Positions 15,692 through 24,280 of a stretch of 53,339 bases of DNA are shown in pieces. The DNA is from CAYRWM01 sp964428055 (GTDB taxonomy: Bacteria > Bacillota > Clostridia > Christensenellales > Christensenellaceae). Below the pieces are notes generated by a model. That model was not told where the DNA came from. It saw nothing but the letters and a program-made list of their open reading frames with translations, and searched no databases. The DNA lies in assembly GCA_964428055.1 (NCBI GenBank), contig CAYRWM010000008.1, positions 1 to 53,339 of the forward strand. Direction: 5' to 3'. Positions within the stretch are counted from its first letter, which is position 1. Each line of letters starts with the position of its first letter. The position numbers and the translations under genes were made by a program.

Positions 15692-18178
15692 ATGAGTATC
15701 AGAATCGCGCTGGCCGGTAATCCCAACAGCGGCAAGACAACGCTTTTCAATGTGCTGACGGGTTCAAATCAGTACGTCGGCAACTGGCCGGGAGTAACAG
15801 TTGAAAAAAAGGAAGGAAAGCTCAGGAGTGACGGTGACGTCATAATCACGGATCTCCCGGGTATATATTCGCTTTCTCCTTATACGCTTGAGGAAGTCGT
15901 TGCCAGGAACTACCTCGTTGACGAGAGACCCGACGCGATACTGGATATTGTGGACGGCAGCAACATTGAGAGGAATCTGTACCTGACGACCCAGCTCATA
16001 GAACTGGGCATACCCGTTGTCGTTGCCATAAATATGATGGATGTCGTGAAGCGTCACGGCGACAAGATAGATACGGAGGAGCTGTCAAGGCAGCTCGGAT
16101 GCGACATAGTCAAGATATCGGCCCTTAAGGGGACGGGCATAGAGGAAGCTGCCGAAGCCGCGATAGCCGCGGCGAAAAACGGTACCGTAAAGCACAGACA
16201 CATATTCGCGGGCCCCGTCGAGCATGCCATAGCCCATATCGAGGAAGCTGTACTGCACGATATGCCCGAAGATGAGCAGAGATGGTATTCCGTAAAGATA
16301 TTCGAGCGTGACGAAAAGGTGCTCGAGAGGCTTAAGATACCTGCGGATAAACTTGCGCACATAGAACAGGATATAACGGACGCGGAGAGAGATCTGGATG
16401 ATGACGCTGAGTCCATAATAGCCAACTGCAGATACGTGTATATCACCGATATACTCAAAAGATGCTATAAGAAGGCGTCCGGAGGCAAGCATTCAGCATC
16501 TGATAAAGTGGACAGGATAATGACAAACAGATGGGCGGCTCTCCCTATATTCGCGGGGCTGATGTTCCTTGTCTACTTCATATCAGTCACGACAGTAGGC
16601 TCGCTGCTCACGGACTGGACCAGCAACGGTGTTTTCGGCAACGGATGGCATCTGTTCGGAATGGGACAGGAGGAGTATGAGGAAGCAGCGGGTGAATACA
16701 GCGACGCTGCTAACGTTGTTAATGCATTTATAGAAAAGGGCGGCGCGGATGCCGATAAGACCGCGCTCGCTTTCGATACGGGACTTGAATCATATAACGG
16801 CACCGAAGCGGTAAAGGCGGTAAAGACCTATTCGGCTCAGTTCTCAGACAGCGATACCGCCGATTACACCGTTGTTGACGAAGAGACGTTCAAGCCTGAG
16901 GATGTCACATATACAGGGTCAGACTTAAAGCAGGCGGTCACCGTCATAGAAAAGGCGGGGGGCGAAGCTCCCGATCCCGCTTCATACGGAGTCTATGTCC
17001 CCGGCATACCGGTACTGGTGGAGCAGGGACTGGACAGCATAAACTGCGCCGAGTGGCTCAAGCATCTGATTGTTGACGGCATACTGGCCGGCGTGGGAGC
17101 CGTACTGAGCTTTGTGCCTCAGATACTGGTGCTGTTCCTTCTTCTGTCCATACTCGAATCCTGCGGGTACATGTCCCGTATAGCGTTCCTTCTGGACAGG
17201 ATATTCAGAAAGTTCGGCCTTTCCGGCAAGTCATTCATACCCATACTGATAGGTACGGGCTGCGGAGTCCCGGGAATAATGGCATCAAGAACGATCGAGA
17301 GCGAATCCGACCGCAGGATGACCATCATGACCACGACGTTCATACCGTGCAGCGCGAAACTGCCCTTTATAGCGATGATAGCAGGAGCGATCTTCGGAGG
17401 AGCGGCCTGGGTGGCGCCTCTGGCATATTTCATAGGCATAGGCGCGATCATAATGTCCGGCGTCATACTCAAGAAGACAAAGATGTTCGCCGGAGATCCT
17501 TCACCGTTCGTTATGGAACTGCCGCCTTACCACTGGCCCACACTGGGCAATGTCTTAAGGCCCACGTGGGACCGCGGATGGTCTTTCATAAAGAAGGCCG
17601 GAACGATAATACTCATATCAAGTATCGTGATATGGTTCCTGACATACTTCGGATGGGTCGGAGGAGAGTTCCGCATGCTTGCTGCCGAAGAGGTACAGTT
17701 CAGCATGCTGGCTGCGATTGGAAACGCCCTTTCATGGCTTTTCGCTCCTCTTGGATTCGGTACCTGGCAGGCAACGGTCGCGTCCTTCACCGGTCTTGCG
17801 GCCAAGGAGAACATAGTAGGCACTTTAAGCATACTCTACGGCGGAGGCTCGGCGGTGTGGCCGACTATAGCAGCCGTGTTCACTCCTATAGCAGGGCTTT
17901 CATTCCTGATATTCAATCTTCTCTGCGCGCCGTGCGTTGCGGCCATGAGCGCGATAAGGAGAGAGATGAACAGCAGGGTCTGGTTCTGGAGAGCCATAGG
18001 CTACCAGTGCGGACTCGCGTGGGTGATTGCGCTCATAGTTTTCCACATAGGCGGCCTGTTCACCGGCGAGAGCCATCCTGCGGGAGTCGCTGTCGCAGTT
18101 GTGTTTGTAGCGCTCATTATCTGGGGGTTGGTCAGGCCCGACAGAAACGGACAGCTGCCGGGCGGAAGGAAGGCCTGA
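15692..18178 (+). CDS. feoB: Ferrous iron transporter FeoB (copy 2)
   Basis: The product has 828 residues and is collinear with FeoB copy 1 along its whole length, with the same G motifs (GNPNSGKTT, DLPG, NMMD), the same Gate regions (GTGCGVPGIMASRTIE, LLCAPCVAAMSAIRRE) and the same long acidic insertion after the first membrane helix. I start at the ATG at 15692, after GGGGAG. The inserted loop is one of the more divergent parts between copies, whereas the membrane gates are nearly unchanged. This suggests a shared iron pathway with some extracellular specialisation. It lies in a complete transcription unit with its own promoter, operator, Cys-rich partner and terminator, so both copies are probably functional. 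Confidence 0.93.
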   Translation: MSIRIALAGNPNSGKTTLFNVLTGSNQYVGNWPGVTVEKKEGKLRSDGDVIITDLPGIYSLSPYTLEEVVARNYLVDERPDAILDIVDGSNIERNLYLTTQLIELGIPVVVAINMMDVVKRHGDKIDTEELSRQLGCDIVKISALKGTGIEEAAEAAIAAAKNGTVKHRHIFAGPVEHAIAHIEEAVLHDMPEDEQRWYSVKIFERDEKVLERLKIPADKLAHIEQDITDAERDLDDDAESIIANCRYVYITDILKRCYKKASGGKHSASDKVDRIMTNRWAALPIFAGLMFLVYFISVTTVGSLLTDWTSNGVFGNGWHLFGMGQEEYEEAAGEYSDAANVVNAFIEKGGADADKTALAFDTGLESYNGTEAVKAVKTYSAQFSDSDTADYTVVDEETFKPEDVTYTGSDLKQAVTVIEKAGGEAPDPASYGVYVPGIPVLVEQGLDSINCAEWLKHLIVDGILAGVGAVLSFVPQILVLFLLLSILESCGYMSRIAFLLDRIFRKFGLSGKSFIPILIGTGCGVPGIMASRTIESESDRRMTIMTTTFIPCSAKLPFIAMIAGAIFGGAAWVAPLAYFIGIGAIIMSGVILKKTKMFAGDPSPFVMELPPYHWPTLGNVLRPTWDRGWSFIKKAGTIILISSIVIWFLTYFGWVGGEFRMLAAEEVQFSMLAAIGNALSWLFAPLGFGTWQATVASFTGLAAKENIVGTLSILYGGGSAVWPTIAAVFTPIAGLSFLIFNLLCAPCVAAMSAIRREMNSRVWFWRAIGYQCGLAWVIALIVFHIGGLFTGESHPAGVAVAVVFVALIIWGLVRPDRNGQLPGGRKA

Positions 18179-18193
18179 CAGGAGGGATGAAGC

Positions 18194-18373
18194 ATGATCT
18201 GGCTGGCTGAAAACCGGGGAACCATAGCGGTGCTCGCGGGGATAGGCGTTGCGGTGTTCTTCATTGTAAGGAAGACGATAAAGGACAGAAAACGCGGTGT
18301 AGGGTCCTGCGGGTGCGAATGCGCTTCCTGTGCCATGCGCTCATCCTGCGCCGGCACTGAAAAAAAGGCCTGA
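18194..18373 (+). CDS. FeoB-associated Cys-rich membrane protein (copy 2)
   Basis: This 59-residue reading frame starts at ATG 18194, seven bases after a GGAGGG site. It encodes one membrane helix (GTIAVLAGIGVAVFFIV), a basic patch (RKTIKDRKR) and a Cys-rich tail with CGCECASC and a later C in SSCAG. It is homologous to the 15108-15293 product and occupies the same place after feoB. The spacing of the first Cys pair differs: the copy 1 tail has CGSGLCGCGC, whereas copy 2 has a more compact CGCEC. Function as in copy 1: a small membrane partner of FeoB, inferred from family and position. Confidence 0.82.
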   Translation: MIWLAENRGTIAVLAGIGVAVFFIVRKTIKDRKRGVGSCGCECASCAMRSSCAGTEKKA

Positions 18374-18395
18374 CTGCAGTTCTGTTTGAATCTGA

Positions 18396-18430
18396 CGGAC
18401 CGGTTTCGAGTTTAAGCCGGTCCGCTTTTA
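18396..18430 (+). terminator. Intrinsic terminator of feo operon 2
   Basis: A perfect CGGACCGG/CCGGTCCG stem (18396-18403 and 18417-18424) with a 13-base loop is followed by CTTTT. Confidence 0.85.
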
Positions 18431-18466
18431 TGCTATTATTAAAAAAACAATACAACGGAGTATCAA

Positions 18467-19003
18467 ATGGATAAGGAAAAAGCTTTTGAGCTGGCAGAAA
18501 GGTTCGGTTTTTCACACTGGGGAACTTTCCCGACAGACAAACTGTATTTCAGGCAGGAAGTCCGTGATATGTGCGAGGTCAATAAATGCGGGAAATATGA
18601 TTCATGCTGGACGTGTCCTCCCGCATGCGGGACTCTTGAGGCGATAACCGAGGAGGCTAAAGGATACACATGGGGTCTTCTGCTTCAGACAACGGCTACT
18701 CTTGAGGATGATTTCGATATAGAAACAATGATGCAGGCTGCTGAAGACCAGAAAGTGCACTTTAACGAACTGATCGCCCACCTGAGGGAAGAGGATGAGG
18801 ACTTTCTGCCAATGAGCAGCGGTGCATGTACTGTATGCGAGACATGTACTTATCCCGACGCGCCCTGCCGTTTTCCTAAAAAGGCCATACCCTCCATGGA
18901 AGCGTACGGCCTTGTCGTGTCGGACGTCTGCACCCTCGCGGATACTCCCTACTATTACGGAGAGAAGACTCTCACATATACCGGGTGCATACTGTTCAGA
19001 TAG
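18467..19003 (+). CDS. DUF2284 Cys-rich putative metal-binding protein
   Basis: This 178-residue protein has eleven Cys residues in two groups: C36, C41, C47, C50 and C54 around KYDSCWTCPPACG, and C121, C124, C127 and C134 around CTVCETCTYPDAPCRFP, plus C155 and C174. The block IPSMEAYGLVVSD and the C-terminal YTGCILF are typical of DUF2284, a family of unknown function predicted to bind metal or Fe-S clusters. The second group resembles a ferredoxin-like four-Cys arrangement. The ATG follows GGAG by six bases. It lies between the feo operons and the sugar-acid genes and is convergent with the ThuA-like gene. Confidence 0.8.
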   Translation: MDKEKAFELAERFGFSHWGTFPTDKLYFRQEVRDMCEVNKCGKYDSCWTCPPACGTLEAITEEAKGYTWGLLLQTTATLEDDFDIETMMQAAEDQKVHFNELIAHLREEDEDFLPMSSGACTVCETCTYPDAPCRFPKKAIPSMEAYGLVVSDVCTLADTPYYYGEKTLTYTGCILFR

Positions 19004-19022
19004 TATATTTGTTCTTAAGACC

Positions 19023-19763
19023 TCAGCGCGCGGCCCACAGCATTCCCTGCAGGACAAGGCGGTTGAGGTCTTTTTGTTTTAAAGTCTCGGAATCGTGTCC
19101 GACCGAACAGTAGAATACCTTCCCTTTGCCGTACATCTTTGTGTAGGCTGCCGGCATCATGACAGGCATGTTGCTGTATCCCACAAACTTCTTTATATAC
19201 TTGTCGTCAAAGCACCATTCGGAGAATTCCATGTCCCTTCTGATTATGACGTGATCGTCGATTTCACCGTCTTCTATCACCGGGAAGCGTATGGTTGCGA
19301 GCACGTTTATTGAAGGGTCGACCTGAAGGTAGTAAAGCTCTGAAGTCACATAGAAATCGTTAACGCCCTCGGTTATGCAGCTGTCGCCGCTCCTGTTCAC
19401 GTTCACCTTATATGTGACATTCCTGCCGCCGGGATGGGTCACGAACTGGGAGCCTGCCATGTACTGCCAGTCCGGCCTGTCATGGAACGCGTCAGCCAGG
19501 CCCGCGTGAACGCCGGCAACGCCCGTGCCCGCTGCTATAGCGTCAAGGACATTCTCCAGCCTGTCCGCTGTGAGCTCTCCCATGGTCCAGTGAGGGACTA
19601 TGAGGTCCATGTCTTTCAGCATCTTTTTGTCGTCGTATGCCGCGAGAGTATCGCTGAGTTCAACTGAAAAGCCTTCGCCTTCCAGCATTTCCTTAAAGAG
19701 AGCCGCGACGCCTTCGGGATCGTGTCCGTCCCAGCCGCCGTAAACGATAAGAGCTTTTTTCAT
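19023..19763 (-). CDS. ThuA-like domain protein
   Basis: This 246-residue cytoplasmic protein has a glutamine-amidotransferase-like alpha/beta fold of the ThuA type: N-terminal strand KALIVYGGWDGHDPEGVA, the turn VPHWTMGELT, the HAGLADAFHDRPDWQYMAGSQ region and FYCSVGHDSET near the C-terminus. ThuA-like proteins are associated with sugar (trehalose-type) metabolism, but their chemistry is largely unknown. AAAGGAG lies eight bases before the ATG at 19763. The gene is convergent with the DUF2284 gene; the 19-base gap and its own 3' end contain a long-range GACCTCA/TGAGGTC pairing followed by T residues, a weak terminator for the + strand. Confidence 0.78.
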   Translation of the reverse strand: MKKALIVYGGWDGHDPEGVAALFKEMLEGEGFSVELSDTLAAYDDKKMLKDMDLIVPHWTMGELTADRLENVLDAIAAGTGVAGVHAGLADAFHDRPDWQYMAGSQFVTHPGGRNVTYKVNVNRSGDSCITEGVNDFYVTSELYYLQVDPSINVLATIRFPVIEDGEIDDHVIIRRDMEFSEWCFDDKYIKKFVGYSNMPVMMPAAYTKMYGKGKVFYCSVGHDSETLKQKDLNRLVLQGMLWAAR

Positions 19764-19849
19764 GTCAATTCTCCTTTGGATTTATGTACTTGTAAAAGGG
19801 ATTAATATATAATTATTATATCATATTCATTATTTCAGGAAGACAGACC

Positions 19850-20989
19850 ATGAAACCTAAAAAAGTCGTGATCGCGCCGGATTCGTTCAAGGGAACGATG
19901 TCCTCGGCTGAAGCAGGGATGATAATGGAAAAGGCTGTGAGATCCGTTTTTCCGGATGCCGAAACGCTGTGCCTTTCGATAGCTGACGGCGGAGAAGGGT
20001 TCTGCGAGGCATACCGCTCAGCGACAGGCGGGCATATGACGGAGACGGAGGTTACGGGCCCTGACGGGAGGCAGATAACTGCTTCCTGGCTTGAAGTCCC
20101 TGAAAAAGGTCTCGCCGTGATCGAGATGGCGGCCGCGAGCGGTCTCACTCTCATGAGCGGCGGAGCAGGTGCGGCTGACGCAACGACCTTGGGCACGGGT
20201 CAGCTCATACTTAAAGCTGCGGAAAAGGGATATAAGGATATACTGCTCGGTATAGGCGGAAGCGCGACGACCGACGGAGGGATAGGAGCCGCGGCGGCTC
20301 TTGGCGTAAAGTTCCTTGACAGCGAAGGAAGGCAGGTCCCTTTAAGCGGCAGAGGCCTTTCCGCGATCAGCCGGATAGATGCCGGCGACATCCCCGGATG
20401 CATGAAAGAAGTTAAGATAAGGGTCGCCTGCGACGTTTCGAATCCGCTCACCGGACCGGACGGATCCGCTCATGTATTTGGACCGCAGAAGGGCGCGGAC
20501 GAGGATACCGTGCGCATGCTGGATGCGGGCCTCGCTCACCTGAATTCAGTTCTTTATGACCTTACCGGAAAGGACAGGGACGCTGTTCCCGGAATGGGCG
20601 CCGCTGGCGGCATATGTCTTTCTCTGGACGCGTTTTTTGATATTGCAATGGAGAGCGGCATTGACCTTCTGCTGGACGCGGCGGACTTCGCGTCCATGCT
20701 TGAAGGCGCGGATATCGTACTAACGGGAGAGGGACGGATAGATTCACAGAGCCTTAAGGGGAAGGCTCCGTGCGGCATTGCAGCCAGGGCAAAAGAAAAG
20801 GGTATCCCCGTTATAGTCATAGCGGGTGAGGTCTGCGGAGACACAGCTGCTTTCCGTGATGCGGGCATAACCGCGGTGTATTCAACGAACAAGAGAGCGG
20901 TCCCGTGGGAGACGGCCAGAAAGACCGCGAAAGAGGATCTTTATTCTACGTGCGAAGCTGTCATATGTACTGTGGCGGCTTTGGGCTGA
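19850..20989 (+). CDS. Glycerate kinase (GlxK/GarK type)
   Basis: This 379-residue enzyme phosphorylates D-glycerate with ATP (giving 2- or 3-phosphoglycerate, depending on subtype) and feeds glycolysis. Diagnostic segments are APDSFKGTMSSAEA at the N-terminus, ADGGEGFCEA (about 45), GIGGSATTDGGIGAA (about 140) with its Gly-rich loop, and VLTGEGRIDSQS followed by LKGKAPCGIA (about 290-310). The length is normal for the family. An AGGA site lies nine bases before the ATG. An AT-rich region with TATAAT at 19808-19813 precedes it without an obvious -35 box. It is followed after 43 bases by the AraD-type gene, so sugar-acid or pentose breakdown is plausible for the group. Confidence 0.9.
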   Translation: MKPKKVVIAPDSFKGTMSSAEAGMIMEKAVRSVFPDAETLCLSIADGGEGFCEAYRSATGGHMTETEVTGPDGRQITASWLEVPEKGLAVIEMAAASGLTLMSGGAGAADATTLGTGQLILKAAEKGYKDILLGIGGSATTDGGIGAAAALGVKFLDSEGRQVPLSGRGLSAISRIDAGDIPGCMKEVKIRVACDVSNPLTGPDGSAHVFGPQKGADEDTVRMLDAGLAHLNSVLYDLTGKDRDAVPGMGAAGGICLSLDAFFDIAMESGIDLLLDAADFASMLEGADIVLTGEGRIDSQSLKGKAPCGIAARAKEKGIPVIVIAGEVCGDTAAFRDAGITAVYSTNKRAVPWETARKTAKEDLYSTCEAVICTVAALG

Positions 20990-21032
20990 GAGTTATATAA
21001 TTAAAACAACAAAGTTAAACAGGAGACAGGAT

Positions 21033-21734
21033 ATGCTTGAATGGTTAAAAGAGAAAGTATATAAAGCGAACATGCTGCTCCCGAAGTACGGGCTCATAAC
21101 CTTTACATGGGGCAATGTGTCGGAGATCGACAGGGAGACGGGTATATTTGCCATAAAGCCTTCGGGCGTTGAGTATGATGCCCTCCGGCCGGAGGATATG
21201 GTGCTCGTTAATCTTAAGGGCGAGAAGGTCGAAGGAGATCTGAATCCGTCATCGGATACAGACACGCATCTTGTCATATACAATAATTTCAAAAATGCGG
21301 GCGGCGTTGTGCATACCCATTCAACGAATGCCACTACGTTCGCACAGGCGGGCATGGGCATACAGGCTCTGGGAACGACGCACGCGGACTGCTTCTACGG
21401 GGAGATCCCCTGTACGCGCAGGATGACGCCCGAAGAGATTGCGGGAAGGTACGAATACGAGACCGGCAATGTTATAGTAGAGACTTTTAAGGGCAGGGAT
21501 CCGGATGCGGTAAAGGCGGTGCTGGTAAACAGCCACGGACCCTTCTGCTGGGGAAAGGATGCTCTCGAGGCCGTTCACAACGCGGTGGTCATGGAGGAAT
21601 GCGCCAAGATGGCTCTCGGGGTTTGCGCTCTTAAAGGCAGCTGCTCCGAACCCATACAGCAGGAGCTTCTGGACATCCACTATCTGCGCAAGCACGGCAA
21701 AAATGCGACATATGGCCAGAAAAAGCCGGAATAG
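21033..21734 (+). CDS. L-ribulose-5-phosphate 4-epimerase (AraD/SgbE class II aldolase family)
   Basis: This 233-residue zinc enzyme interconverts L-ribulose 5-phosphate and D-xylulose 5-phosphate. Visible signatures are TFTWGNVSEID (about 23-33), KPSGVEYD, the zinc ligands H94 and H96 in GVVHTHS, and H168 in NSHGPFCWG; all match the AraD subgroup rather than fuculose aldolases, and the length fits. AGGAGA lies just upstream of the ATG, and a TATAAT sequence at 20996-21001 may start a transcript here. The kinase gene follows after 18 bases, giving the usual kinase/epimerase pair of pentose catabolism. Confidence 0.88.
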   Translation: MLEWLKEKVYKANMLLPKYGLITFTWGNVSEIDRETGIFAIKPSGVEYDALRPEDMVLVNLKGEKVEGDLNPSSDTDTHLVIYNNFKNAGGVVHTHSTNATTFAQAGMGIQALGTTHADCFYGEIPCTRRMTPEEIAGRYEYETGNVIVETFKGRDPDAVKAVLVNSHGPFCWGKDALEAVHNAVVMEECAKMALGVCALKGSCSEPIQQELLDIHYLRKHGKNATYGQKKPE

Positions 21735-21752
21735 AGTTTTAAGGTGACACAT

Positions 21753-23342
21753 ATGAACGTTAAGGAATACATAGAGCAGGGAAAAGCGTCGCTCGGCATA
21801 GAGTTCGGTTCCACAAGGATAAAGGCGGTCCTCATTGGAGAGGACAATCAGCCGGTCGCTATCGGCGCATACGACTGGGAGAACAGGCTGGAGGGCGGCA
21901 TCTGGACGTATCCGATGGAAGAGGCCATGAAAGGTCTCCGCGGCTGCTACGGCAGTCTTAAAAAGGATGCGTATGAAAAGTACGGAGTCACGATAAAGAA
22001 GCTCTCCTGCATCGGCATAAGCGGCATGATGCACGGTTATCTGCCCCTTGATAAAAATGATGAACTGCTCGTTCCCTTCAGAACATGGCGGAATACCATA
22101 ACCGAGAAGGCCGCGGACGAGCTCACGCAGCTGCTCGACTTCAATATCCCGCAGAGATGGAGCATAGCCCATCTGTATCAGGCTGTTCTGAACGGCGAGA
22201 GCCACGTGAACGATATCGCGCACCTGACAACGCTCGCCGGATATATACATTTTAGACTCACGGGCGAGAAGGTCGTCGGCATAGGCGAGGCCTCCGGTAT
22301 ATTCCCGATAGATTCCGACGCTAAGGACTATGACGGCGTCATGATGGAAAAAACAGACGCGGCCCTTAAGGATAAGGGGATCACGCTTTGTCTTAAAGAC
22401 GTTCTCCCGAAGATACTACTTGCGGGTGAGAGCGCGGGACGCCTTACGGAAGAAGGCGCTGCGCTGCTTGACGAAAGCGGAGACCTTGAGCCCGGAGCTG
22501 TTTTCTGCCCGCCCGAGGGGGATGCGCAGACGGGCATGGTCGCGACGAACAGCATAACGGTAAGAACGGGCAACGTTTCGGCGGGAACGTCCATATTCGC
22601 TATGGTCGTACTTGAAAAGAAGCTCTCAAAAGTTTACAGGGAACTCGATATAGTAACGACGCCCACGGGCAACCAGACCGCAATGGTGCACTGCAATAAC
22701 TGTACCTCCGACATAAACGCCTGGATAGGTCTGTTCAGGGAGTTCGCCGATACCTGCGGGTTTAAGATCGACCAGGGAAAACTCTTCGAGACAATGTATT
22801 CGGCCGCCCTTAAAGGCGAGGATGACTGCGGCGGACTCATGGCGTTCAACTACTATTCGGGTGAGCCCATCACCGGTTTCGATGACGGACGTCTGCTCTT
22901 CATCAGAAAGCCTGATGCCAGGCTGAATCTGGCTAACTTCATGAGGACGAATCTCTATTCAAGTCTTGCAACGCTCAAGATCGGTATGGATATACTGATC
23001 GACCGGGAAAAGGTCAGGGTGGATATGCTGCAGGGACACGGAGGATTCTTCAAGACCGAGGGAGTGGGCGACAGTCTGCTCGCTGCGGCCTTAAGGACAC
23101 CCGTCAAGATCATAGAGACGGCCGGCGAAGGCGGTGCCTGGGGCATGGCCGTGCTGGCGTCCTACTGCGTTAACAAAGAGCCCGGCGAGACGCTGGACTC
23201 ATTTCTTGAAGATAAGGTATTCGCTCAGTATACCGGCAAAGTCTGCCCGGTCGATGAAAAGGCCGCGGAAGGGTTTGACCGCTTCATGGAAGGCTATGTA
23301 AAGTGCTTCGGTGTTGAAAAGGCGGCCATAGAGAACTTCTGA
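21753..23342 (+). CDS. FGGY-family carbohydrate kinase, probable ribulokinase-like
   Basis: The ATG at 21753 has AAGGTG six bases upstream; an in-frame GTG at 21744 is less likely. The 529-residue protein has the ASKHA sugar-kinase fold: SLGIEFGSTRIKAVLIGE (phosphate loop 1) near the start, SCIGISGMMHGYLPLD, RTWRNT for sugar contact, and VRTGNVSAGTSIFAMVVLEK followed later by LQGHGGFFKTEG (adenosine region). The adjacent AraD-type gene argues for a ketopentose substrate such as L-ribulose, but FGGY kinases are promiscuous. No transporter or sugar isomerase is in the window, so the upstream pathway is unknown. A terminator follows. Confidence 0.82.
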   Translation: MNVKEYIEQGKASLGIEFGSTRIKAVLIGEDNQPVAIGAYDWENRLEGGIWTYPMEEAMKGLRGCYGSLKKDAYEKYGVTIKKLSCIGISGMMHGYLPLDKNDELLVPFRTWRNTITEKAADELTQLLDFNIPQRWSIAHLYQAVLNGESHVNDIAHLTTLAGYIHFRLTGEKVVGIGEASGIFPIDSDAKDYDGVMMEKTDAALKDKGITLCLKDVLPKILLAGESAGRLTEEGAALLDESGDLEPGAVFCPPEGDAQTGMVATNSITVRTGNVSAGTSIFAMVVLEKKLSKVYRELDIVTTPTGNQTAMVHCNNCTSDINAWIGLFREFADTCGFKIDQGKLFETMYSAALKGEDDCGGLMAFNYYSGEPITGFDDGRLLFIRKPDARLNLANFMRTNLYSSLATLKIGMDILIDREKVRVDMLQGHGGFFKTEGVGDSLLAAALRTPVKIIETAGEGGAWGMAVLASYCVNKEPGETLDSFLEDKVFAQYTGKVCPVDEKAAEGFDRFMEGYVKCFGVEKAAIENF

Positions 23343-23358
23343 CAAAGAAACTGAGTGA

Positions 23359-23393
23359 GCTGGTACTGCCGTGCGGCAGACCCGCTTTTTTTA
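23359..23393 (+). terminator. Intrinsic terminator of the sugar kinase group
   Basis: CTGCCG/CGGCAG pairing is extended outward by GG/CC and GC/GC with one bulge, and is followed by seven T residues. Confidence 0.85.
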
Positions 23394-23448
23394 TACAGCC
23401 TGGTGCATGGAAAAGGCGCCGGATTATCTTGTGCAATTTTTTGTAATT

Positions 23449-23480
23449 TTGTTCATTTTTATTCAAGATGGTGTTATAAT
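23449..23480 (+). promoter_or_regulatory. Probable promoter of the corrinoid-protein operon
   Basis: A perfect TATAAT (23475-23480) lies 95 bases before the corrinoid protein start, in an AT-rich stretch. The only -35 candidate (TTGTTC, 23449-23454) has a 20-base spacer, so activation by a regulator such as the PocR-AraC protein encoded in the same operon is plausible. The 5' leader shows no riboswitch that I recognise. Confidence 0.5.
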
Positions 23481-23574
23481 AATAGCATAGTATAGAGACA
23501 TAAGATGCTTAATCACTTCGCATTTTATCTATATAAGAGAAGAGAGAAAAAAGAGAATAAAAAGGAGAGACATT

Positions 23575-24219
23575 ATGAGCTATTTTGACGAGATCAGTGA
23601 ACTCGTACAGAACGGTAAGGCAAAAGACGTCAAGGAACTGGTTTCCAAGGCTCTTGAAGAAGGAACAGACGCTAAGCAGATACTGAATGACGGTCTTCTG
23701 GCAGGCATGGCAGTGATCGGCGAGAAGTTCAAGAGAGACGAAGTATTCGTACCTCAGGTCCTTGTTGCAGCCAGAGCGATGAACTCCGGTGTAGAGATCT
23801 TAAAGTCCAGTCTCGTTGACGATTCATCCGAAGCATCCGGCGTTGCTATCCTCGGTACGGTCAAGGGCGACCTGCACGACATCGGCAAGAACCTGGTCAA
23901 GATCATGCTCGAGGGCAAAGGCCTTGAAGTCATAGACCTGGGCGTTGACGTTCCGGCTGAGAAGTTCATCGATGCCGCTATAGAGCACAACGCGGACGTT
24001 ATCTGCTGCTCAGCACTCCTTACGACCACGATGAGCGTTATGAAGGACGTTGTCGAACTTGCTGCCGAAAAGGGCATCAGGGACGATGTTAAGATCCTCA
24101 TCGGCGGTGCTCCCGTAACTCAGGATTTCTGCGACAAGATCGGCGCGGACATCTACACGAACGACGCTGCATCATGCGCTGACGAAGCCTTAAAAGCTGC
24201 GGAGGCAAAGAGAGGCTGA
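23575..24219 (+). CDS. Methyltransferase cognate corrinoid protein
   Basis: This 214-residue two-domain protein carries methyl groups on a bound cobamide. Residues 1-88 form the helical cap domain (GLLAGMAVIGEKFKRDEVFVP and following), and 89-214 form the Rossmann-like B12 domain with the cobalt-ligand motif GDLHDIGKN, H101 being the lower axial ligand, followed by the SALLTTTM and GGAPVT segments that wrap the nucleotide tail. It matches MtaC/MtbC/MttC-type proteins in length. AAGGAGA precedes the ATG. No substrate-specific methyltransferase of the MttB, MtaB or MtbB kind is encoded next to it; the next gene encodes an MtaA-like enzyme and the third its likely reductive activator. Confidence 0.93.
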   Translation: MSYFDEISELVQNGKAKDVKELVSKALEEGTDAKQILNDGLLAGMAVIGEKFKRDEVFVPQVLVAARAMNSGVEILKSSLVDDSSEASGVAILGTVKGDLHDIGKNLVKIMLEGKGLEVIDLGVDVPAEKFIDAAIEHNADVICCSALLTTTMSVMKDVVELAAEKGIRDDVKILIGGAPVTQDFCDKIGADIYTNDAASCADEALKAAEAKRG

Positions 24220-24280
24220 ACAAGCACACTTAACTCATATTAAGAACATTTATTAAGTTTTTATCTAGAGGTTTTGTATC

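Noticed and set aside
17347..18210. 287-codon frame inside feoB copy 2 in another frame
   Set aside because: The frame is very rich in Arg and His, as expected from shifted reading of this gene, and a matching shifted frame exists in feoB copy 1.
19003..19071. Terminator formed by GACCTCA/TGAGGTC around the DUF2284 and ThuA convergence
   Set aside because: The two arms are about 40 bases apart and the right arm is within the ThuA-like coding sequence; too weak to list as a feature.
21321..22250. 309-codon minus-strand frame across the AraD and FGGY kinase genes
   Set aside because: It spans two unrelated, well-supported genes on the opposite strand and has no start signal.
23343..23574. Cobalamin riboswitch before the corrinoid operon
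   Set aside because: No conserved B12-box or recognisable multi-stem structure could be read; only a terminator, an AT-rich promoter region and a short leader are visible.
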